From assembly GCA_027475525.1 (NCBI GenBank), contig JAMWFC010000049.1, positions 2,712,947 to 2,776,946 on the forward strand: a stretch of 64,000 nt of DNA, in the 5' to 3' direction. The stretch is from Macrolepiota albuminosa. Its lineage: Eukaryota; Basidiomycota; Agaricomycetes; Agaricales; Agaricaceae. Made by a program: the position numbers and the translations under genes. A model generated the notes under the pieces. That model worked only from the letters and a program-made list of their open reading frames with translations. It ran no database searches and was not told where the DNA came from. Within the stretch, counting starts at the first letter, position 1. Each line of letters starts with the position of its first letter. This document shows, in pieces, positions 1 to 8,154 of this stretch.

Positions 1-150
1 TGGGGGCGAAGCCCCCAACGAGCTACGAAATTCGTGCCAAAGGCACGAATCGTAGCTCGTCTATAATATATGGGACGACCGTTTCGTGGGAATTGATTGA
101 TTAGTCAGTTTTGACAGTTTCTGACTAAGGCTGACAAAGGCTGACCAAGA
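1..150. repeat. hairpin-bearing direct repeat, copy 1
   Basis: The segment opens with two adjacent stem-loops. The first has arms GGGGGC and GCCCCC around GAA. The second, at about 18-60, has arms of about 19-21 bases (ACGAGCTAC... and ...GTAGCTCGT) around AAA, with a two-base bulge. A diverged second copy in the same orientation starts near 578. Shared sequence runs on past the hairpins (TCTATA-TATATG-GACGAC, then a GACTAAGGCTGACAAAG stretch). No coding potential is visible. It could be the ends of a small non-autonomous element or a satellite unit. Confidence 0.6.
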
Positions 151-376
151 ACCTTCCTTTTAGGGTAATAGCATAAGAGTTGGCTCATTTCAGCATTAGA
201 AATGCTTAGAAAATTCAGATAAAATCACTGAAAAATCAGAAAAAATTTGAGGCCTACTGATACACTGACTTGAGTTTTTCTGAGATTTATAAATGCTTAA
301 AGAAATCTGAAAAATTCAAGAAAAATTCAATTTAGCTTACAATAATGCTCTGAGAGTTGAGGCAAACTGAGATTGA
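151..376. repeat. AT-rich degenerate repeat left of element A
   Basis: A-rich sequence with recurring words such as AAATGCTTA, AAAAATTCA and CAATTTAGCTTA. The same words recur in the same order at about 23580-23830, beyond the right end of element A. This suggests A inserted into an existing array of one repeat family. No ORF or RNA gene is apparent. Confidence 0.5.
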
Positions 377-562
377 GCACTGAGTGGTGGAAGACCGAGG
401 CCTTAACCGAACGAAGTGAGGTTGAGGCTGGGATTAGGCATTGAGTTGTGAAATACCGAGGCCTTAACCAAACGAAGTGAGCTTGAGGCTGGGATTAAGC
501 ACTGAGTTCTCTATACATACTTGGAGCCCTAACCAAACGAAGTGAGGTTAGGGTGGAGGCTT
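377..562. repeat. three tandem hairpin units of about 65-70 bp
   Basis: Three imperfect copies follow one another, each with a stem-loop whose loop contains AACGAAGTGA. The arms are GCCTTAACC/GGTTGAGGC in the first, a similar pair in the second, and CCTAACC/GGTTAGG in the third. The third unit runs into a G-rich run and the second copy of the flanking direct repeat. Arms change while pairing is kept in two of the three copies, so the structure may matter more than the sequence. Function is unknown. Confidence 0.6.
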
Positions 563-577
563 AGTTGGGGGGGGGGG

Positions 578-715
578 GTTTGGAGGCAAAGCCCCCAACG
601 AGCTACGAAATTCCTGCTGAAGGCACGAATTGTAGCTCGTCTATAGTATATGCGACGACACCTGGAAAATGATCTGATTAGTCAGTTCTGACTAAGGCTG
701 ACAAAGAGTTGCCTT
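578..715. repeat. hairpin-bearing direct repeat, copy 2
   Basis: Diverged copy of the 1-150 segment in the same orientation: GGAGGCAAAGCCCCC, then the ACGAGCTACGAAATTC... hairpin with mismatches, then the shared GATTAGTCAGTT...GACTAAGGCTGACAAAG tail. The two copies bracket about 430 bp containing the tandem hairpin units. Confidence 0.6.
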
Positions 716-944
716 TTTTGTTTGTTTCTCTTCTTTTTTTCAGTAGATAAGAATAATTAAACATGAATGTGATAAAAAAAAAAGTGTGTGTATTAAATAT
801 TTCAATGTATGCTATGTCTCAGACACATGTGGAAGGTGTCCAGAGTATGTGAATGTGGCTGAGGCCAAAACACGATTTAGTGGACACCAGTTTTCACACC
901 TTGTGTGTTCTTTAACCAAACAGCATCAAATTTCCCACTATTTC
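716..944. other. unassigned AT-rich interval left of element A
   Basis: No credible gene. A 70-codon frame (786-998) runs into the LTR and resembles nothing I recognise. The last bases, ATTTC (940-944), form the left target-site duplication of element A. Confidence 0.4.
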
Positions 945-1120
945 TGTAACGGGGTCATCCATATTACCATCAGCATCAACGACGCTATAATCAATTAGTA
1001 GAGTATTACGTAAGATAACATCTTGTTTTCGCACCAAGTACTAGTCAAATCCGATATTGCGGTCTGATTTAGCACTGTGTGAAATACACAGATAGTTCTA
1101 ACTAGTAACCCCAGGTTACA
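945..1120 (+). repeat. 5' LTR of element A
   Basis: 176 bp, TGTAAC...GTTACA. It differs from the copy at 23029-23204 at a handful of positions. The sequence after it is T-rich (TTTTTTTAAATC). I see neither a TGG-starting tRNA-complementary primer site nor the self-complementary site found in B elements, so the priming mode of A is unresolved. Confidence 0.95.
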
Positions 1121-1231
1121 TTTTTTTAAATCTTCTGCTATCAGCTTTAGACTCTAGGCTTGTTACCGACTAGGCAACTCTCATCAAAACCTCTCAATTC
1201 TCTGTTGGCATCACACTGAAAACGTGCTTCC

Positions 1232-1801
1232 ATGACTGGCTCTCTTGATCCGGATCCTCCGTTCCCAGCTGCAGACGCAGGTGACTTACCTGTGCTTCAG
1301 GCTGTGAAGACGCAATCTGTGTCAGCATACCAACCTCCGCCAAAGCGGGACGAAAAGACCCCTTGCGATGTCAGCGCGAGCTATGGAATGCCTGGTGGGC
1401 TATCCGTATCACGGATGATGTCCATTGTACGACCTGGTGGAAAACCAGGAGATAGATCTGCGGTCTCAGGAGTGTCGCTGCCAGCGAGCCAAATGCCCTC
1501 GCTGATGTATCCGGTATTGCCCGAGAGCTCTTCAGCTCCCTCGGAGGGTCAACCGGACGTTACCCAGTACTCGGAAATGGTACAAGGCAGCGCGTTTGCG
1601 CATAGCACCCCATTCCGGACTGCACCTACGGAACGGCATTTGGAATATGTGGCCAATGCTGCCACTGAACCGGGACTGTCGTCGTTGACGACACAAGTAC
1701 AGAAGCAAGGACCAACAATAGTGGTCAGTAGGGAAGACGACAATGTCGTAAGGTTGGACAAGGCATTAACAACGCCTGGAAGTCCAGAGTTGCACCGATG
1801 A
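1232..1801 (+). CDS. leader ORF of element A, upstream of and in frame with Gag
   Basis: 189 codons from the first ATG after the LTR. The predicted protein is rich in Pro, Ser and Thr, looks disordered, and has no domain I recognise. It ends at TGA (1799-1801). The frame then continues open without another stop into Gag, whose first ATG is at 1847. It may be a Gag N-terminal extension cut off by a CGA-to-TGA change, a product extended by stop readthrough, or a separate leader peptide followed by reinitiation. Element C also has an open leader in the matching place (30269-30688), but similarity is weak and its TGA is not at an aligned position. Confidence 0.5.
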   Translation: MTGSLDPDPPFPAADAGDLPVLQAVKTQSVSAYQPPPKRDEKTPCDVSASYGMPGGLSVSRMMSIVRPGGKPGDRSAVSGVSLPASQMPSLMYPVLPESSSAPSEGQPDVTQYSEMVQGSAFAHSTPFRTAPTERHLEYVANAATEPGLSSLTTQVQKQGPTIVVSREDDNVVRLDKALTTPGSPELHR

Positions 1802-1846
1802 GCCGGCAAACAGCCGCAAGTGAGGCATGACAGCCTCAGGAGAGTT

Positions 1847-3787
1847 ATGGACTTAGAGTCCGAGTTGGAGTCCTCAGATGATGAGGAAAGCAAAAGGTCG
1901 CATTCGACCTTATCTATCCAGTTGCAGCTAGTATTGGACCGATATCCGGCGGTCGTGAAGGAATCGACGCGAAAGTGTCTTCAGCTTTATGTAGTGAAGC
2001 ACTTACAGTTGCTGGCGGCTAGGAGCCACGATGTACCCCGTGCAGATTCGAGTGAATATATTGAATTGTTTGTGCGCATCTTTGAACTCGAAGTAGTGGA
2101 ATACCTTAAGCGCAAAGCGGCGCGAGGGTCAGCAGTCTCAACGGCTACTCCAGCCAACTCCGTAGAATGTGAGATGAGTGTGCGCAGACGAGCGCCATTA
2201 ATCGTGGACACGATGGAATTGCTCAATGCGCCTCGTCAGGCTAATGAGTCTCAGCAAGACTACATTCGGCGTCAGAACGCCGCAAACTGTCAACGCATTG
2301 TTAGCGGAGTGCCTCAGCAGGCATTGTCTGAGGTGGAGACTGTAACGACGACTCCGGCAGAGCCAGAGGCAGCACTTGCAGTGCAGGAGGTTAAGACACC
2401 TTGTAAGCAAGTTACAATCAAGGAAGAGGTGGACGAAGTCCACATTCTTGAGGAGCGAACGCGACCACAACGCGTAGTGCGACGCGTCCACCTAGTGGAC
2501 AACTGGAATGAACGCGTCAATTACCAAAGGATACGCAACCAGGACTTGCGCGATCATGGTGAGTCGTTCATTGACAACCAGGGGGTAGTCTTTGAAGGGC
2601 GTGAGGGTGTAACGCCTGTCGATGACATGCGGCGACAATTCGCGGCTCGGACTGCTGAACCGGACAGAGATCCGGGTGGTAGTGACGACAGTAGTGGTCA
2701 CTACGAACGGAGGGAGCCAAATCGTCGCAATCACGACAGTGGAGATCGTGATCGTAGGAATGACAATCAGGACGATAATAATCGTCGTGACAGGGGCAGG
2801 CAGGTTGGTGGATTACCAGCAGAGCAACAAGTGAGGCAACAGCCCACCACACGGCTGGAAAGAGTGGTCAATGAGCACCTGTTTCGCAGTCCTCGGGCAT
2901 TTTCAATGCCCGCACCTCATGATTTGCATGAAACTACGCCGGGAATGAATGAAGCGGTCAGGATCCATATGGATCATATGCATGACCGCCTCACTCGTCT
3001 GGTGGATGACTCCCTTGGAGTCAGATTTAAGTTCCCTGCTGGGGTAAGTCCCCGTAAATCTGATGGTAAGCACATACGTGCGTATGCCGGAGGACATAGG
3101 TTCTCGCAACTGGAGGACTGGGCCATGGACGTGTGCTACCACCTTGCAGCCTGCTGCTATGGTGGAGACAACATGGACCAGGAAAGGATATTCGTGCTAC
3201 ACGAATTTATGGAAGGAGAGGCTCAGAATTGGTTCCGTCGCCATGTTCTCCACATTAATCGCGACAAATCGCACTGGACATTTAAAGAGGTCCTGATAGG
3301 ACTGTATAATCAGTTCGTTAACGCTGCTACGATGCAGGAAGCCCGTGATGCCTTTAGAAAGGCAGTGTATGATGCTAAGACTGGCGTCCAGACCTTTTAT
3401 GATGACCTGGTGGGTCATGCACAGAATATGGCCGTCTATCCAGACGAATATACTATTCGCGAGACATTCCTGGACGGAATACCAGCAGACATGAGACGAG
3501 CATTGATACGCGACGACAATCTGTCTCCAGAGGTCAATACTGTGACCGAGTTCTTGGCGTATGCCATCCGTTATGAGCAGTTGACACAGACTGCGAACCA
3601 TTATGAGCAGCGGAGCTTCCGCCGAGGAACCGTGAACCGTCAGGCAGTGAAGGTGGGAACCTTCCTGGCCAAGCGGACGGAGATGGAGAACAATCGCAAT
3701 CTGCGATTCATTGTTCGCAAGACAATTCCTGGAGGCCAAAGGCCTCGATCGAAACCTGCTGGACAATTGCCAGCGAAGGACAGTTGA
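1847..3787 (+). CDS. gag: Gag (matrix/capsid) of element A
   Basis: 646 residues from the first ATG in this frame; the frame itself is open from 1802. Residues 1-130 are acidic then helical. A central region at about 270-330 is Arg/Asp/Asn-rich and charged. The C-terminal part (about 365-600) is the retrotransposon Gag capsid domain, shown by features such as HEFMEGEAQNWF, WTFKEVLIGLYNQF and VQTFYDDLVGHAQ. The product should assemble the virus-like particle in the cytoplasm. It stops at TGA (3785-3787), inside a potential hairpin (TGACCC-TTTTC-GGGTCA). The CCHC knuckle and protease follow in the same frame. Element C has no stop at this point, so the TGA may be a mutation in A. Confidence 0.85.
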   Translation: MDLESELESSDDEESKRSHSTLSIQLQLVLDRYPAVVKESTRKCLQLYVVKHLQLLAARSHDVPRADSSEYIELFVRIFELEVVEYLKRKAARGSAVSTATPANSVECEMSVRRRAPLIVDTMELLNAPRQANESQQDYIRRQNAANCQRIVSGVPQQALSEVETVTTTPAEPEAALAVQEVKTPCKQVTIKEEVDEVHILEERTRPQRVVRRVHLVDNWNERVNYQRIRNQDLRDHGESFIDNQGVVFEGREGVTPVDDMRRQFAARTAEPDRDPGGSDDSSGHYERREPNRRNHDSGDRDRRNDNQDDNNRRDRGRQVGGLPAEQQVRQQPTTRLERVVNEHLFRSPRAFSMPAPHDLHETTPGMNEAVRIHMDHMHDRLTRLVDDSLGVRFKFPAGVSPRKSDGKHIRAYAGGHRFSQLEDWAMDVCYHLAACCYGGDNMDQERIFVLHEFMEGEAQNWFRRHVLHINRDKSHWTFKEVLIGLYNQFVNAATMQEARDAFRKAVYDAKTGVQTFYDDLVGHAQNMAVYPDEYTIRETFLDGIPADMRRALIRDDNLSPEVNTVTEFLAYAIRYEQLTQTANHYEQRSFRRGTVNRQAVKVGTFLAKRTEMENNRNLRFIVRKTIPGGQRPRSKPAGQLPAKDS

Positions 3788-4631
3788 CCCTTTTCGGGTC
3801 AGAATCAAGTAGCACCAAGAGGAGTGGTGGCGCCTGCAGCGCGTATGGTGGGTAAAACTGCTGGAGTTCCAGGAGTGGGCCAGAGAAGGCCTGCCGGGGA
3901 CCCCTCAGCGTGCTACAATTGTGGCAGGAGCGGGCACTTTGCTAAGGAGTGTCCCGCCCCTCCTAAGGCACACATCCGAGCGGCCCATATGGCTGCGGCA
4001 CCAAGCGATGTCGTCAGTGATGACGAGGATGAGGAAATCGAGGAGGAGCCGCAAGCAGAGGCTGACGGGTCGGAAGTGGATGACGCTGAGAGCGTCCAGA
4101 TTGATGGCAACGAATACGTCGCAGTGGACGTCTACGACAGCAACTATTACGCTTGTGATGATGAGGAAGAACATCTGTGTGCACTGACTGAGTGCCGTGG
4201 AGATCAGCGCGTTCGAATGAGACGTGTAACCCTGCAGAAAGCAACTAATAAGTTGCAGAGGCCACGCTATACTCCCGAGGAGAAGGAGTGTCTGGTCACG
4301 TATGTTGATGTCAATGGACATCCGGCATGGACGTTGTGGGACTCCGGGAGTACCACCACGGGCATTACGCCCCAGTTTGCTCACGTCAACGCGATTCGCG
4401 TTCATGAACTGGAGGAACCGTTGATGCTCCAGCTGGGGACGGTAGGAAGTCGCGCCATGGTGCAGTTTGGCGCAGAAGTACAAATAAAGACGTCAGGGAC
4501 GTCGACAAAGGAATATGTGGACATAGCGAATTTTGATCGCTACGATATGATCATCGGTACACCGTTCATGCGTAAGAACAAGGTGTCGCTGGATTTTGTG
4601 AACGACTTGGTCGTTGTGAATGGTTTGCCGG
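3788..4631 (+). pseudogene. nucleocapsid knuckle and protease of element A, split by element B
   Basis: Open in the Gag frame directly after the Gag TGA, with no early ATG, so expression would need readthrough or loss of that stop. A CCHC knuckle (CYNCGRSGHFAKEC) lies at 3911-3952. An acidic linker follows, then a retropepsin with the LWDSGSTTTG active site near 4336-4365 and the downstream motif DMIIGTPFMR. Retropepsins cut Gag-Pol as dimers. The frame breaks at 4632 where the element B LTR begins, and resumes at 15454-15542. The gap carries a 5-bp TSD (GCCGG/GCTGG, one difference). Confidence 0.85.
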
Positions 4632-5415
4632 TGTCACGACCCCTCCCCTCCGGAACCTCCCCGGGACATCCCCGGAGCCCCATCCGGGGACCCCTCTCAT
4701 CGACCCCACAGCATGCCCTGCCCCCACAGCTGCCGACGCTGCCATCACACGCATCAAGGACCGCCATCAGCCAGCCCCCCCCGGGACCCCTGCATCACGG
4801 ACCCCGGGATCAACCACCATCAACGATCGGATCACGTGGCTCGCATCCGGCCATCACGCATCACGCCCCACGCATCACGACTCCCTCCGCGCCAATTGAT
4901 CGCGCGTCCCCACACGTGCGATCCCGGTACACAGTTCCTGACCGCTACTCAATGACCCCTGGAACTCATCCCAGACACCCCGGAATCCCGAGACACGATC
5001 CGTAGTACTTATAGTATAGCTCCCCGTTGTATTCGCTAGTCTTGATATTACATACTTTGCTTACTTTGGATATTGCGTGCCCTTTACTTGACTGGTACGC
5101 CTTGTTTGGTACGCTTCGACTGGCACGCCTTAGTATTCACGTGCTCTAAGCTTTGGTACGCACTTCGCGACTCTTAAGTTACTAACTTGGTCTCGTCTTA
5201 GAACCTCCGGTTCACGACTCGACCCCCTCTAACCCCAGTTACCTCCAACCCAAAACCTCCGGACTCTAGTCCCCTATCCCAGGATTACCCCTGTCCTCGT
5301 CTTGAACCCCGGAGCCCTAGCCTCGGAGTTCCAGACACCTGAGTATTCGTAGGTCAAGTCCGCATCGTAAGGGCGTTGCTTTCCCAGAAGGCCCCCGACT
5401 CAGCGAAACCTGACA
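4632..5415 (+). repeat. 5' LTR of element B
   Basis: 784 bp, 14 bp longer than its partner because of a short extra stretch near 4909 that the 3' LTR lacks. It contains a TATA-like box (TATAGTATA, 5010-5018). Starting 28 bp after the box's first base is the 13-mer AGTCTTGATATTA (5038-5050), whose reverse complement is the primer site directly after the LTR. The second half is rich in GGTACGC-type words. Confidence 0.95.
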
Positions 5416-5428
5416 TAATATCAAGACT
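5416..5428 (+). promoter_or_regulatory. self-priming primer-binding site of element B
   Basis: The 13 bases TAATATCAAGACT directly follow the LTR and are an exact reverse complement of 5038-5050 in the LTR. If transcription starts near 5038, as the TATA-like box suggests, the RNA 5' end can fold back on this site and prime minus-strand synthesis. This is the mechanism known for Tf1 of fission yeast. No tRNA-like TGG start is present. B' and B2 keep the same pairing. Confidence 0.8.
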
Positions 5429-5448
5429 CTCTCCTTGCACCGTTCTTG

Positions 5449-8154
5449 ATGGCTACGTATACTCACACTTACTACCCCACCAGATACCAGACCGACCCTT
5501 ACGGACGCCCGGTACCCGATCACTACTCCGCGCAGACCCTCCGCCCCGTCTATCCACCTCTCCCGTACGAACCTCCATATCACCACCGCCACTGGGCCCC
5601 TGACCCGTCCCTCTACGACCTGGGGCCCTCAGCCAGCTGAGCCCCTCCGCCCAACTTAGCCATGGCATGACCCGTGGAGGTCCCTTCGTACCGGAGCATC
5701 CCCGGGGGCCTGCCGGAGACCCCACCCGTACCCAGTGGACCTCGCCCGATTCCCCCCAGCGAGGGCCCCTTTGCACCTACCCCCTACTACGGTTATCAGC
5801 GCCCCGTCCCCCAACCCCGAGAACCCCGAGGACCCCCCTACCCCGACTACCCCCCTCGTCATTACCCGGCCGCCGCTCCACCCGCTCGAACCCCTCCCTC
5901 GCCAATGGGACGACAACGCCTCGAGGAGTATGAACGGCAATGGGACGAGATACTCCGCTCCCTCAGAATCTCGCCTGAGGACTTCACGCAACGGACAAGG
6001 ACGCTGCTCGTGGAATTCGGACACGACAACTTCGAAGGCACTCCGGAGGAATGGGCTCACTGCCTGGTCGAATTCGGGGATCGCCTCACGCGAGGAGAAC
6101 TCCCGGAGCAAACCATGGTAAAGTATAGGCGCAATACGATCCTCCGGGAAGAATTACAGCAACTGCTCGACGAAGTCCACGTGTTCCCCTCCCCTCGGCC
6201 CCTCAACAACCCCGCGGACCCAGGTCGCTCGATTCACATTCGACGGGAACCCCCGGAACCGGCCCCAGCAGTCCCGGCAGCCCCCACGGTCCCCACTCCA
6301 GAGCAACGACAACGGGAAGAATGGCAGAACGCCTCAGCCATACTACGGTCCCTCAACCCGACGGGAGGCCTCTTCGATCAACCCGCTGCTCGCATGGTAG
6401 GCTTGTCAACTCGCCGCAGGGCTAACTCCGTTCCTAGTACCTTCAAGACCTGGGGACAGCCTCAAAGACCCCTGGAACCCCTCCCGCGAACAGACAACGC
6501 CCGACCCCCAGCCCCGGCGAACCCTGGTAGACCCCGCGCGGACACCCCTAGCACGGATGACACGCTATGCTACATCGACGAGCTCATGCGTGGCAACAAC
6601 GAACCGCATCCCGCCCCCGCGCCCGTCCCAGTACCGCCCCCTCCCTCAGCCCCGGCCCCTCCGGAACGCAACTTCCGCCGCGATCCGCCACCCCACTTCG
6701 ACCTACGGAACCCCCCGCGACCCCCGATACGAGCACGACCCTCCCGGATTGGACGTCCCCCGCGCAACCCAGTACCCGACCCAGCACCCGACCCCCCTCC
6801 GCCCGACCCGACACCGCCGAACCCCCCCCGACCACCTCCGCCACCCCCAGCCAAACCTCGAGGACGACCCCCAGGCCCTCCATCTCCGCCACTCCCTGCG
6901 TGGCGACCTGGGCCCCCTCCTGGCAGGAACGAACCCCCTTGGGACAACGGGCCTCCTGGGCGTGGACCCCCAGGTGAGCCACCCGGAGGAGGACCTCCCG
7001 GCGGGTGGGGTCCCGCCCTTGGTGCTTTTCCTCCTCAAGGAGGGGGGGGTAATCATTACTACTACTATTACAATGCTGGCCCCCCTCCCCGCAACGCTGC
7101 CGGACCGGACGACGCTCGCGAAGGACGACTGGACATCCAAAAGCCCGACGCTTTCACGGGCCGGGACCCCCAAAAATGGCGTACCTTCCTCACTCAGTGT
7201 CTCAATACGTTCCAGGCAAAGCCGCTCACGTTTCAGGTTGACAGCTCCCGGGTGGCCTTTGCCGCATCATACCTCCAGGGGATCGCCTTCGATCACTACA
7301 CAGCCCTCATCCAGTTCGACCCCAACAACCCGGCACTCGCTCGCTGGCAAGCCTTCGTCGACGAGTTCTCCGGGAAGTTCGGGATCTACGACACCATGGC
7401 CGAGGCCGAGGACAACCTCTTCAACCTCTGGATGCGCTCGGAAGAACGCTTCACCACCTTCATCGTACGTTTTGAAAAGGAAGCTTACGAGACAGGCTGG
7501 AATTACAGCGCCCTCCGGTACGCCCTCCGCCGCGCCCTGCCACAACGTATCAAGGACGTCCTCCGACTCGCCCCGAAACAACCCTCCTATGACGGATACA
7601 AGGCCCTTGTCATGCAGATCGACCAACGCTACTGGGAAGACCGCAGCGAGTACTCGAATTTCCGACCCCCCTGGAACCCTAGAGGAGGACCCCCTTGGCC
7701 CTCCGGCGAAACCCCCAACCCCCAAGGTCAAAACCCTGGTCCCCCCGCATTCCCTGGCAGCCGACCCCCGGTGAGTCGCGGCCCGCCCAATGCTAACCCC
7801 GGCAGCGGCGCCCGCCCCCAGGCCCAACTCAACGCCGCCGTGGCCGCCCACGACCTGGGCAACGCGCCAAGCCCCAAGGAACCCCCGGAAGACCCCGAAG
7901 ACTTCGACTTCGACGACGAACGGGACGAAGAGGCCCTCCGGGCCAACCAGCTTCAAAAGAAGGGACGACCCTGGATCGAAGTCCCGACAGATGTGCAGGA
8001 ACGACGGAGAAGGGAGGGTGTCTGCATACTCTGTGGTGAGAAAGACCATTTCATTTCCGAGTGCCCCAAACGACAGGTCATGGGACGTGCCACCTGGACC
8101 TTCGAAGGGGAGGACGCCACCTACGAGTATTCGGAAAACGACCCAGCGATTTAG
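5449..8154 (+). pseudogene. gag: Gag of element B with two in-frame TGA codons
   Basis: The frame runs from ATG 5449 to TAG 8152-8154, about 900 codons. TGA interrupts at 5638-5640 (TGG in B') and 5668-5670 (CGA in B'). The N-terminal half is very rich in Pro, Arg and Tyr, with poly-Pro blocks near 6600-7060 and a short Tyr run near 7050. The capsid domain follows (about 7130-7660, with LTFQVDSSRVAFAASYLQG and a downstream helical region). After a Pro/Gly linker comes one zinc knuckle, [14 protein letters not shown] (8023-8064). It overlaps the Pol frame by about 115 nt, and Pol lies one base back (-1). I found no canonical slippery heptamer, so the way Pol is expressed is unclear. Confidence 0.85.

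Noticed and set aside
786..998. 70-codon ORF at the left end of element A
   Set aside because: It begins in AT-rich repeat sequence and runs into the LTR, and the product has no recognised family.
5416..5428. tRNA primer-binding site in element B
   Set aside because: The site does not begin with TGG and matches no tRNA 3' end I can recognise. Exact complementarity to the LTR itself explains it better.
8040..8154. Canonical -1 slippery heptamer in the Gag-Pol overlap of element B
   Set aside because: Candidates such as GGAAAAC and CCCCAAA do not fit the X XXY YYZ pattern in the Gag frame. A -1 shift is geometrically possible but the site remains unknown.
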